Assembly: GCA_905215725.1 (NCBI GenBank)
Contig: CAJMRD010000011.1
Location: forward strand, 1-30,932
Direction: 5' to 3'
Length of the DNA stretch: 30,932 nucleotides
Source of the DNA: an uncultured bacterium
GTDB lineage: Bacteria; Actinomycetota; Coriobacteriia; Coriobacteriales; Coriobacteriaceae
The position numbers and the translations under genes were made by a program. A model generated the notes under the pieces. That model was not told the origin of the DNA, made no database searches, and was given only the letters and a program-made list of their open reading frames with translations. Each line of letters starts with the position of its first letter. Within the stretch, counting starts at the first letter, position 1. Shown piece after piece: positions 1 to 6,681 of the stretch.

Positions 1-729
1 GGAGCCGGTCGGCGTCGGGACGCGCTGGGCGGCACCGATGAGCTTGCCGTTGAGCTCGGGGAGAACCAGGCCGATGGCCTTGGCAGCGCCCGTGGTGTTC
101 GGGACGATGTTCTCGGAGCAGGCGCGGGAGCGACGGAAGTTGCCCTTGCGCTGCGGGCCGTCGAGCGGCATCTGGTCGCCGGTGAAGGCGTGGATGGTGG
201 TCATGATGCCGGACACGATGGGAGCGAAGTCGTTGAGACCCTTGGCCATCGGGGCAAGGCAGTTGGTGGTGCAGGAAGCAGCGGAGATGATGTTGTCCTC
301 AGCGGTCAGCGTCTCATGGTTGACGTTGTACACGATGGTGGGCAGATCGCTGCCGGCCGGAGCGGAGATGACGACCTTCTTGGCGCCAGCGTTGATGTGG
401 GCCTGAGCCTTAGCCTTGCTGGTGTAGAAGCCGGTGCACTCGAGAACGACGTCGACGTCGAGGTCGCCCCAAGGCAGGTTGTTGGCGTCGGCCTCCTTGT
501 AGATCTTGATCTCCTTGCCGTCAACGGTGATGGAATCCTCGCCAGCAACGACCTCGTGATCGCGAGCGTAGTTGCCCTGCGTGGAGTCGTACTTCAGCAG
601 GTAAGCGAGCATATCGGGAGAGGTGAGGTCGTTGATAGCGACGATCTCGGAGCCCTCATGACCGAACATCTGACGGAAAGCCAGACGACCGATGCGACCG
701 AAGCCGTTAATAGCAACCTTTACTGCCAT
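1..729 (-). CDS. gap: Glyceraldehyde-3-phosphate dehydrogenase, type I (C-terminus outside window)
   Basis: Cytosolic glycolytic enzyme that oxidises glyceraldehyde-3-phosphate to 1,3-bisphosphoglycerate with NAD+ and phosphate. The first 243 codons are visible, and the frame runs off the left edge, so roughly the last quarter of a ~335-residue protein is missing. Seen: the Rossmann start INGFGRIGR at residues 7-15, the NAD-binding aspartate in INDL near 32-35, ECTG at 97-100, the catalytic SCTTNC with Cys153, then HAFTGDQ and RRSRAC. The ATG start at 727-729 has an AAGGAG site at 735-740. It lies downstream of whiA on the same strand, matching the usual whiA-gap order, with a separate AT-rich leader between them. 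Identity is certain; only the missing end limits the entry. Confidence 0.97.
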   Translation of the reverse strand, partial: MAVKVAINGFGRIGRLAFRQMFGHEGSEIVAINDLTSPDMLAYLLKYDSTQGNYARDHEVVAGEDSITVDGKEIKIYKEADANNLPWGDLDVDVVLECTGFYTSKAKAQAHINAGAKKVVISAPAGSDLPTIVYNVNHETLTAEDNIISAASCTTNCLAPMAKGLNDFAPIVSGIMTTIHAFTGDQMPLDGPQRKGNFRRSRACSENIVPNTTGAAKAIGLVLPELNGKLIGAAQRVPTPTGS

Positions 730-922
730 TGTGTCTCCTTTCGTAAGGCCCCCGCGAGCTACAGCGCCCGCCGTTGAGGCCCACAAACTAACCACTCGCC
801 TAATATACCTTTTTTTTGACTTGAATTTCACGAGAATGCTCGAAATTGAAAATCAAATTTACGTTAAAACGTTTTAAAGAATAAAATAGCAGCTAAATGC
901 GTATATAAGTCGATACTTCAAA
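730..922 (-). promoter_or_regulatory. gap upstream region with a 14-bp palindrome
   Basis: Untranslated AT-rich stretch between the whiA stop and the gap start, clearly different in base composition from its surroundings. It contains a perfect palindrome, TTAAAACGTTTTAA, at 864-877. Its AAACGTTT core with central CG resembles LacI-family operators. A TATATT sequence (complement of 801-806) could be the -10 of a gap promoter, but I see no good -35. An 8-bp inverted repeat with a 2-nt bulge spans 825-846. No U-tailed hairpin is visible for ending the rapZ-whiA transcript, so read-through into gap is possible. The operator idea is inference. Confidence 0.45.
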
Positions 923-1852
923 CTACTTGTTTGCTTCAATGAGCTTTTCAAGCCTCAAAACGCGATGGTACAGGGCAGACTTCGACAAGGGAGGGTCAGC
1001 CATCTCGCCCAGATCGCGCAGCGACAGATCGGGATAGCGCTCGCGCAGGTCGCAAAAGACTGCCAAGGCGTCCGGAAGCGTGTCGCGCAAACCCCGCTGT
1101 TCGAGCTCATCGATCAACGCAAGCTGATGCTGGGCGGCACCCGCACTTCTGGTCTGATTGGCCAGTTCGGCATTCACGCGACGGTTTACGTCGTTCTTAA
1201 CCAATTTGACCGCGCGCGCTTCCTCGATCTCGGCAACGCTGCGCTTGGCGCCAATCAGCTTTAGGAGCTGCTCGATCTCCTCGGCGCTTTTAATGTAGAC
1301 AGCAAAGGATCCGCGCCGCGCGTTAACGCGCGCATGGACCCCAATCTGCTCCAATAAATCGCAAAGTCCCCGGGCATACTGCTCGCCCTGCACCGCGATC
1401 TCCAAATGAAAGTCGCCGCGGGGATCGGCCACGAAACCGCCGGCGATGAGCGCGCCGCGGATGTAGGCAAGCCTGCAGCAGGGACGGGCAACGATGTGCC
1501 GGGGAACACCAGCGACGAGCCCTCCCCTGCGGTCTAGAATGCCCAGCAGCACCAGAGCCTTGTCCAGGTCGGGTTGATCGGGCAGGGTAATGAGATAGTT
1601 ACGGACCTTATGCAAGACCGATTTACGAACGGTGAATTCCGTTTTGAGCTTAAGGATGCGATGCGTCAGTGTGATCATCGTGCGCGCGACGGCACCCGTC
1701 TCGGTCGCGACCGTCAAACGATACCGCCCGGAGCCGGCCAGCGAAAGTGTACCGCTCACACGCGTCAGGGCGGCAAGCGTCGACAAATCGCAGTATTCAC
1801 ATTCGGGTTCGCAGCGCGCGAGCTCGTCACGCACCTCGGCGGTAAACGACAT
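923..1852 (-). CDS. whiA: WhiA-type DNA-binding regulator
   Basis: WhiA is a conserved Gram-positive DNA-binding protein. It controls sporulation septation in Streptomyces and affects cell division and chromosome segregation in Bacillus. The 309-residue length is normal. The N-terminal half is the degenerate LAGLIDADG homing-endonuclease-like domain (for example YIRGALIAGGFVADP near the middle). The C-terminus carries the helix-turn-helix, with LRDLGEMADPPLSKSALYHR and then RVLRLEKL. The ATG lies 6 nt after the rapZ stop with only a weak ribosome binding site, so translation is probably coupled to rapZ. In most relatives yvcK separates rapZ and whiA; here nothing does. Coriobacteria do not sporulate, so a division or metabolic role is more likely. 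Confidence 0.95.
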   Translation of the reverse strand: MSFTAEVRDELARCEPECEYCDLSTLAALTRVSGTLSLAGSGRYRLTVATETGAVARTMITLTHRILKLKTEFTVRKSVLHKVRNYLITLPDQPDLDKALVLLGILDRRGGLVAGVPRHIVARPCCRLAYIRGALIAGGFVADPRGDFHLEIAVQGEQYARGLCDLLEQIGVHARVNARRGSFAVYIKSAEEIEQLLKLIGAKRSVAEIEEARAVKLVKNDVNRRVNAELANQTRSAGAAQHQLALIDELEQRGLRDTLPDALAVFCDLRERYPDLSLRDLGEMADPPLSKSALYHRVLRLEKLIEANK

Positions 1853-1858
1853 GCAGAC

Positions 1859-2779
1859 CTATGCTTTCGTGTTGGCGCGCGACAGGTCGCGATGGGAAAT
1901 GCTCACGTGATATTGGGCGCCTTCCAAATAACGTGCCGTGGCCTCGGCGATGGCAACGCTGCGGTGTTGACCGCCCGTGCAGCCGATGGCAATAGAAAGC
2001 TGTGGCTTGCCCTCCGCGATATAGCCGGGCATGACCGTATCGAGCAGCTGCGTCCAGGCCTTCCAGAACTCCTGGGTCTTGGGATGGTCCAGAACAAAGT
2101 CAGAGACTTTCTTATCGAGACCGGTCATGGTGCGCATCTCGGGATCGTAGAACGGATTGGGCAGGAAGCGAACGTCGATCATAATGTCCGCCTCGACGGG
2201 CATGCCGTGCTTAAAGCCAAACGAGAACACGTGAACGTCCATGAGCTGCTGGTCGGACAGCTCGGAGAACGCCATGCGCAATTTGTTGCGCAGGGCAGAG
2301 GTGCGCAGACGGCTCGTGTCGATGATCATATCGGCTCGATCGCGCACACCCTGCAGCTGCAGGCGCTCGCGCTGAATCGCATCGGCCGTAGTCTCCCCCG
2401 GCTTGGCAATGGGGTGGCGGCGGCGGTTTTCGCTATAACGACGGATCAGCACCTCGTCAGAGGCCTCGAGAAACACGATGTCACAGCTCATCTCGCGCTC
2501 CTCGAGCGCGGCAACGGCATCGAGCAGCTCATCGAACAAGCCCTGGCTGCGCAGGTCGCAGGTGACGGCAAGATGCCTGCCCACGCCCGTATTGATGCCG
2601 ACGAGTTCGGCAAGCTGGGCGATCAGACGCGGAGGCAAGTTGTCGATGCAAAAATAGCCCATGTCCTCGAACACATGCATGGCCTGCGTTCGGCCCGATC
2701 CGGACATTCCGGTGATGATGACGATATCGGGGATGCGCTCCGAGCGCTCCGCCGCATCCATGGCATCTCCCTTTTGCAT
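1859..2779 (-). CDS. rapZ: RapZ/YvcJ family P-loop nucleotide-binding protein
   Basis: RapZ-family protein. In E. coli RapZ is an RNA adaptor that directs the sRNA GlmZ to RNase E and so controls amino-sugar synthesis; in Gram-positives the YvcJ homologue binds and hydrolyses nucleotides. Seen: P-loop GMSGSGRT at residues 24-31, with Arg where many members have Lys (I believe actinobacterial members often do), VFLEASDEVLIRRYSENRRRHP in the N-terminal half, and the conserved C-terminal IGCTGGQHRSVAIAE. Two starts are possible: the ATG at 2777-2779 with AGGAGG five bases upstream, or an ATG six codons later with GGGAG. The first is used. It lies directly downstream of the nan cluster terminator, an interesting neighbour because both concern amino sugars. 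Confidence 0.94.
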   Translation of the reverse strand: MQKGDAMDAAERSERIPDIVIITGMSGSGRTQAMHVFEDMGYFCIDNLPPRLIAQLAELVGINTGVGRHLAVTCDLRSQGLFDELLDAVAALEEREMSCDIVFLEASDEVLIRRYSENRRRHPIAKPGETTADAIQRERLQLQGVRDRADMIIDTSRLRTSALRNKLRMAFSELSDQQLMDVHVFSFGFKHGMPVEADIMIDVRFLPNPFYDPEMRTMTGLDKKVSDFVLDHPKTQEFWKAWTQLLDTVMPGYIAEGKPQLSIAIGCTGGQHRSVAIAEATARYLEGAQYHVSISHRDLSRANTKA

Positions 2780-2789
2780 GTGTGCCTCC

Positions 2790-2826
2790 TAAAACAAGCG
2801 CGGGACCCGGCCAGCGGATCCCGCGC
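2790..2826 (-). terminator. Terminator of the nan cluster, before rapZ
   Basis: Perfect 8-bp stem, GCGCGGGA (2798-2805) with TCCCGCGC (2819-2826), loop of 13 nt. Read on the minus strand the stem is followed by TTGTTTT, then directly by the AGGAGG of rapZ. It is placed to end the nanE transcript. A TATACT hexamer (complement of 2845-2850) without a clear -35 lies just upstream of the stem; if it is the rapZ promoter, the hairpin would be in the rapZ leader and could act as an attenuator. Confidence 0.6.
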
Positions 2827-2877
2827 GATCAATTGCCTTTATTGAGTATACCGCCCCAAGCGGATACGAGGCCTGTC

Positions 2878-3564
2878 TTACGCCTCAAGCGCAGCCTTGA
2901 ACCAACTTGTAATACTCGTGGGGTGCGTGATGGCAGTGCCGACGACAACGGCCCAGGCGCCCGCATCAATCGCGGCGCGGGCCTCCTCGGGCGTGTGCAC
3001 GCGGCCCTCGCAGATGATGGGAAGACCGGGGAATTCCTCGGTCGCCTGACGCAGGAGCGGCAGATCGGGGCCATCGGCCATGGTGCAGTCGATAGCGGCA
3101 ACGCCATGAGAAAGCGTGGTGGATACCAGGTCGAAGCCCATGTCGACAGCACGGCGAATGTCCTCGATGGTGGCACAGTCGGCCATCAGGAGCACACCCT
3201 CCTCGTGCAGCGGACGGAAGGTGTCCTCGACGGTCTTGCCATCGGGACGCGGGCGATCGGTGGCGTCAATTGCCACGATGTCGGCACCCGCAGCAACGCA
3301 GGCGCGAGCGTGACGCAGCGTCGGCGTGATGTAAACGCCCTCGTGCCCATCCTTCCACAGGCCGATGACGGGGACCTCGCAGCGGCCCTTAATGGCGGCG
3401 ATGTCGGCAAGGCCCTGGCAGCGAATGGCGGCGGCGCCGCCGAGCTCGCAAGCGCGAGACATTTGAGCCATGGTCTCGGGCGTACGAAGCGGCTCGCCCA
3501 TATACGCCTGAACGCTCACGACGAGCTTGCCCTTCAGGGATTGAATCAAAGGATCGACGGTCAT
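2878..3564 (-). CDS. nanE: N-acetylmannosamine-6-phosphate 2-epimerase
   Basis: Converts ManNAc-6-phosphate to GlcNAc-6-phosphate, joining sialic acid breakdown to amino-sugar metabolism. The 228-residue TIM-barrel protein has the family hallmarks: AAIRCQGLADIAAIKG, the catalytic-lysine segment PVIGLWKDGHEGVYITPT, GADIVAIDATDRPRPDG, the LMADCATIEDIRRA segment, and C-terminal ICEGRVHTPEEARAAIDAGA plus VVVGTAITHP. The ATG at 3562-3564 is preferred over a GTG at 3601-3603. The GTG would put the first codons inside the large RNA hairpin, whereas AGAAAGG lies 11 nt before the ATG. It is the last gene of the nan cluster and is followed by a terminator. Confidence 0.95.
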   Translation of the reverse strand: MTVDPLIQSLKGKLVVSVQAYMGEPLRTPETMAQMSRACELGGAAAIRCQGLADIAAIKGRCEVPVIGLWKDGHEGVYITPTLRHARACVAAGADIVAIDATDRPRPDGKTVEDTFRPLHEEGVLLMADCATIEDIRRAVDMGFDLVSTTLSHGVAAIDCTMADGPDLPLLRQATEEFPGLPIICEGRVHTPEEARAAIDAGAWAVVVGTAITHPTSITSWFKAALEA

Positions 3565-3582
3565 GTTCGACTCAACCTTTCT

Positions 3583-3687
3583 AAAAACAGCCTTCTGAGA
3601 CACCGCACCTTGACGTTCAAACCGTCGCTCACGTACCGAAGTACGCTTCGCTCCTCTTTCACGTCAATCTGCGGCACCTCAGAAGGC
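3583..3687 (-). other. 98-nt structured RNA hairpin with UUCG tetraloop, before nanE
   Basis: A long inverted repeat with exact mirror spacing, 3590-3687, centred at 3638.5, with no bulge. On the minus-strand RNA: a 10-bp outer helix (GCCTTCTGAG with CTCAGAAGGC); three G-U pairs in a row; a 5-bp helix (CCGCA with TGCGG); a 2x2 mismatch; a 7-bp helix (TTGACGT with ACGTCAA); a tandem GA/GA mismatch; two A-U pairs; an 11x11 purine-rich internal loop; and a 5-bp CGTAC/GTACG hairpin closed by a C(UUCG)G tetraloop. Several plus-strand mismatches become G-U pairs only on the minus strand, so the RNA is probably the selected form. A run of five U (3583-3587) follows, so it could act as a terminator or attenuator before nanE. 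It could also be a copy of a dispersed repeat. Function unknown. Confidence 0.7.
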
Positions 3688-3704
3688 GCACTTGGTAGTT
3701 ATGT

Positions 3705-4670
3705 TTACTTCAACGATGCAAGAAGGTGTTCGGCGGCACCGATGAGCGGAGCATCACCCTCCAGAGAACCGATAAGGATCGGCGTGTCCTGAAGCGGATC
3801 GAGCGCCTGGCTGGCATAGCCCTCGTGCACCGAATCCTTCCACGTCTGCGAACGCCAATCGGGACCTTGGTGAATCACGCCGCCCGAAAGCACGATGACC
3901 TCAGGGTCCAGAATGTTAGCGAGCGAGCCCAAGCTGGCGCCCAGCGCAAAGCCGGCGTCATGGATGACCTCGGTCGCCTTTGCGTCGCCCGCACGGCACA
4001 GGTCGTTCACGTCGCGACCGACCGAAGGACGGCTGGGGTCGACGCGACCAAAGCGCTCATCGTACATACGACCAATGGAAGTGCCCGAAGCAACCGACTC
4101 AAGATGACCGGAACGCCCGCAGGCGCAGGGAATGCCGGCGGCAGCCGAGCACTCGATGTGGCCCATATGACCGGCAGCACCATGGAAGCCCTGCATCACG
4201 CGGCCGTTCTCGACATATGCGCCGCCGATGCCCGTGCCGATGCCCAGGCACAAGACGGAGAACTTGCCCTTGCCGACGCCCCAGTGGGCCTCGCCCAGAG
4301 CATGAGCCTGCACGTCGCCCACAACGGCAACGGGGAGACCAAGGTCCTCGCGCAGACGCGGCCCCAACTGAACGCCGGACCAGCCGGGCATAATCTCGTT
4401 GGCATACGCGATGGCGCCCGTCTTGGGATCGACGACGCCTGCGGCACCGATACCGACACCGAGGACCTCGACATCGGGATTCGCCTCAAGGGCAGCCTTG
4501 ATGGACGCCTCGATACGTTGGAAGACGGCCTCGCCGCCCTCCTGGGCCTCGGTAGGAACCTCGGCCTCAAAAACGGGATGGGGCACGCTGCCGTCAGCCG
4601 GGTACTCCATAATGGCGGTCGCGATCTTAGTTCCGCCGATATCGACAGAGCAGACGTACTTGTTCTCCAT
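3705..4670 (-). CDS. nanK: ROK-family sugar kinase, probable N-acetylmannosamine kinase
   Basis: Cytosolic ATP-dependent kinase, inferred to phosphorylate ManNAc at C6 because it lies between a NanA-like aldolase and NanE. The 321-residue protein has the ATP-binding DIGGTKIA at 10-17, the catalytic aspartate in GDVQAHALGE (Asp119), CLGIGTGIGG at 141-150 and a C-terminal VIVLSGGV. The zinc and sugar region is unusual: the ROK glutamate of ExGH is His167 (GHMGH), and the third cysteine of CxCGxxGC is replaced by His189 (CACGRSGH). The ATG at 4668-4670 has AAGGAG seven bases upstream, so an ATG nine codons earlier is rejected. Glucokinase or GlcNAc kinase activity cannot be excluded from sequence alone. 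Confidence 0.85.
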   Translation of the reverse strand: MENKYVCSVDIGGTKIATAIMEYPADGSVPHPVFEAEVPTEAQEGGEAVFQRIEASIKAALEANPDVEVLGVGIGAAGVVDPKTGAIAYANEIMPGWSGVQLGPRLREDLGLPVAVVGDVQAHALGEAHWGVGKGKFSVLCLGIGTGIGGAYVENGRVMQGFHGAAGHMGHIECSAAAGIPCACGRSGHLESVASGTSIGRMYDERFGRVDPSRPSVGRDVNDLCRAGDAKATEVIHDAGFALGASLGSLANILDPEVIVLSGGVIHQGPDWRSQTWKDSVHEGYASQALDPLQDTPILIGSLEGDAPLIGAAEHLLASLK

Positions 4671-4744
4671 GTCGTTCTCCTTAGGAGATAAAAACAACTA
4701 CAGGAAATGAAGGCGGTGTTATCGCCGCAGCATGATAAAGGTTT

Positions 4745-4834
4745 CCCAGGTGCCCGAGGTTGGGGTGAAAGTGGTCGGGCGTTGACCTAATGGGTCACGC
4801 CCGGCCACTTGAGCCCCAAGATCGGGTGCCTGGG
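4745..4834 (-). other. 90-nt imperfect RNA hairpin between nanA and the ROK kinase
   Basis: An inverted repeat covers most of the gap between the nanA stop (4841) and the kinase start (4670). On the minus-strand RNA the helices from the base are CCCAGG, CCCGA, TTGGGG, AAGTGG, CGGGCGT and GACC, each with a matching arm, about 34 pairs in all, closed by a CATTA loop. The interruptions are small and mostly symmetric: 2x2, 2x2, 3x3 and 1x1, plus one single-base bulge. The base of the stem starts 6 nt after the nanA stop. No U-tract follows, so it is not a standard terminator. A weaker 4-bp hairpin lies at 4713-4728, nearer the kinase ribosome binding site. Possible roles: RNase III processing site, 3'-end protection of the upstream mRNA, or an inserted palindromic element. 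Confidence 0.68.
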
Positions 4835-4840
4835 GAAGCT

Positions 4841-5761
4841 TTACAGGAGACCGTTGTCCTGGAGGACCTTCTTAATAGCCTCGACGTTCTCGCCGGTCAT
4901 GGCCTTCACCGGGCGCGGCATGGTCGGGCTGTCGAAGATGCCCATGAGGTTCATAGCGGTTTTGAAGGCGCCGACACCACCGGCATAGCCCTGGACGCCC
5001 GAGGTGACATCCCAAATGTGGGAGATCTCGTTGAGGCGATCCTGCTCGGCCTTGACGGTAGCCCAGTCGCCGGCCTGAGCGGCCTTCCACTGGCGCACGT
5101 AGCCCTCGGGCTCAACGTTGGCGAGGCCCGGAACGGAGCCGTCGGCGCCGCCAAGGTAAGCACCGTCGACGACGACCTCGTGACCGGTGAGGATGCTCAT
5201 CGGATGGCCGTTCTTCTCGTTCTCCTGAACGAGGTAGCGGAACGAGATGTCATCGCCCGAGGAATCCTTGACGCCGGCAAGGACGCCCTCGGCGCCGAGC
5301 TTGGCAAGGAGCTTCCAGGGGAGCTTGGTGTGGACGCACACGGGGATGTCGTAGGCGAAGATGGGAAGGTCGAGTTCCTCGTGCAGGATGCGGAAGTGCT
5401 CCTCGACCTCGGTCATGCCCTGCAGGGCATAGAACGGGCAGGTGGCGACAAGCGCATCGGCGCCCAGCTCCTGGGCGACCTTACCATGCTCGATCATGCG
5501 CTCGGTCTCGGTGTCGATGATGCCAACCAGAACGGGAACGCGGTGGTCGACGATGCGCACGGCCTCGGCGACAATCTGGCGACGGCGCTCGTCGGTGGAG
5601 AAGACGACCTCGCCCGAGGAGCCCAGGAAGAACAGGCCATCGACGCCGGCATCGATCATGCGGTTGATGCTGCGCTCAAAGGATGCAACGTCGAGCTGGT
5701 GGTCTTCGGTATCGGGAACAACGACGGGAGGGATAACGCCGGTGAATTTCTGAGTTGCCAC
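4841..5761 (-). CDS. nanA: DapA/NanA-family aldolase, probable N-acetylneuraminate lyase
   Basis: Class I aldolase of the dihydrodipicolinate synthase/N-acetylneuraminate lyase superfamily. Context points to cleavage of N-acetylneuraminate into ManNAc and pyruvate. The 306-residue TIM barrel shows the pyruvate-carboxylate loop GSSGE at 47-51, the catalytic tyrosine in AYDIP (Tyr137) and the Schiff-base lysine in GVKDSSGD (Lys165). After the tyrosine the sequence is VCVHTKLP, unlike classical NanA as I remember it, so the protein may be a divergent branch with different substrate preference. The start is GTG at 5759-5761 with AAGGAG six bases upstream; an upstream in-frame ATG lacks a site. 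Ketodeoxysugar aldolase is the main alternative, but adjacent nanE and ROK kinase favour sialic acid. Confidence 0.85.
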   Translation of the reverse strand: MATQKFTGVIPPVVVPDTEDHQLDVASFERSINRMIDAGVDGLFFLGSSGEVVFSTDERRRQIVAEAVRIVDHRVPVLVGIIDTETERMIEHGKVAQELGADALVATCPFYALQGMTEVEEHFRILHEELDLPIFAYDIPVCVHTKLPWKLLAKLGAEGVLAGVKDSSGDDISFRYLVQENEKNGHPMSILTGHEVVVDGAYLGGADGSVPGLANVEPEGYVRQWKAAQAGDWATVKAEQDRLNEISHIWDVTSGVQGYAGGVGAFKTAMNLMGIFDSPTMPRPVKAMTGENVEAIKKVLQDNGLL

Positions 5762-5784
5762 AAGAATCTCCTTAGTTGTCTGGC

Positions 5785-5803
5785 GGGCGGCCCTATGCCA
5801 CCC
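5785..5803 (-). other. Hairpin before nanA
   Basis: In the 68-nt gap between the degenerate esterase and nanA the minus strand forms a 7-bp stem, GGGTGGC with GCCGCCC (one G-U pair), loop ATAGG. It ends about 14 nt before the nanA AAGGAG. No U-tract follows. One of a series of intercistronic hairpins in this operon. Confidence 0.45.
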
Positions 5804-5829
5804 ACTCTTGTTGGCAGTGTCCAAGCCGT

Positions 5830-6681
5830 CTAGGCCAAAGAACACGGGTAGAACGTTTGGTTAAAGAAGTCGACGACTTCGTTTTCGAACGCATTGATGC
5901 GCTCGTGAGCGTATTTGGCATAAATGATATGCCTTCGGTCACACTCAAGACCGTTGAATACAGCAAACTGACCCTTGGGATCGCTCACGGCGTCCATAAG
6001 CGATGTGCCCATGAGCACCGATCCGCGCACCCGAGACGACAGCGCCTCGAGGCCACCGGGAATTGGATTGGCAACCGCCGTGCAGGCAAGACCCTGCTCG
6101 TCCAGAGCAGAAACCGCCAGCGCGACTCCGCCGCCAAGGCCCTCGCCCCATGCAAAGATGCGGTCGGGGTCCATGCCATCAAGATTGCGCGCGACCTTCG
6201 CCAACGCGCAGCCCCAACGGACGCGCTCGACAAAAGCGGGCGAAGCAATTCCCCGCTGCAGGTCGTCCGCACCAGCAACATCGTCATCCAGTGCAAGCAC
6301 GGCATATCCCATGGCGGCAAATCTCGTCATGTGATGCCAGCCGCGCACAGGCCGATCGATGTCGTGGAACATCAGGCACAGCGGCACGCGCTCAGATACT
6401 CGGGCACGACCAACAGGCTCAATCAAACGAGCGTGGACCGCATGGTCACCGAGCTCAAAGGAAACCTCCGAGTAACGGGCGCAGGGGTTAACAAAGTCAA
6501 TCGCCGTAATGGCCAGGCCTTGAATCTCAAGATTCGAAGCGCATGTCTCTAAATCAGAAACATCTGCTTGGACATCACCGCGCCAGTCCCGATATTCTGC
6601 GAGCCTTGACGAAACCGTTCCAGGAATTCCCACGAGCCCGGGGACAATCAGCTCGTCAACATTGCTCTCGCACTTAGACAT
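5830..6681 (-). CDS. CE7-type acetylesterase homologue lacking the catalytic serine
   Basis: An alpha/beta-hydrolase resembling its upstream neighbour and the CE7 acetyl xylan esterase/cephalosporin-C deacetylase family, but degenerate. Where the family has GxSQGG, this protein has GEGLGGG at 179-185, so the nucleophile position is Gly181. The oxyanion-hole HGY is replaced by HDI near 106-108. Asp230 and His259 are kept at the places expected for the other triad members, and QFAVFN matches the neighbour's QFAVYN. At 283 residues it is shorter than the 325-residue paralogue. Its ATG overlaps the upstream stop by 8 nt and has a strong GGAGGGGAGG site, so the two are translationally coupled. It is probably a pseudoenzyme, perhaps a partner or sugar-binding form. 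The frame is intact, so it does not look like a decaying pseudogene. Confidence 0.8.
   Translation of the reverse strand: MSKCESNVDELIVPGLVGIPGTVSSRLAEYRDWRGDVQADVSDLETCASNLEIQGLAITAIDFVNPCARYSEVSFELGDHAVHARLIEPVGRARVSERVPLCLMFHDIDRPVRGWHHMTRFAAMGYAVLALDDDVAGADDLQRGIASPAFVERVRWGCALAKVARNLDGMDPDRIFAWGEGLGGGVALAVSALDEQGLACTAVANPIPGGLEALSSRVRGSVLMGTSLMDAVSDPKGQFAVFNGLECDRRHIIYAKYAHERINAFENEVVDFFNQTFYPCSLA

Noticed and set aside
864..877. Rex (redox) operator upstream of gap
   Set aside because: The Rex pattern TTGTGAA-N4-TTCACAA is not present; the palindrome has a central CG of LacI type instead.
1574..2845. Plus-strand open frame opposite rapZ and whiA
   Set aside because: Overlaps two certain genes on the other strand, with no site or motif of its own.
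3565..3603. Longer nanE form starting at the GTG at 3601-3603
   Set aside because: The extra codons lie in the base of the large RNA hairpin and its U-tract, and are not part of the conserved NanE fold.
5762..5845. N-terminal extension of the NanA-like aldolase
   Set aside because: The extension overlaps the previous gene's end and a hairpin; the GTG at 5759-5761 has a well-placed AAGGAG, and the family fold begins there.
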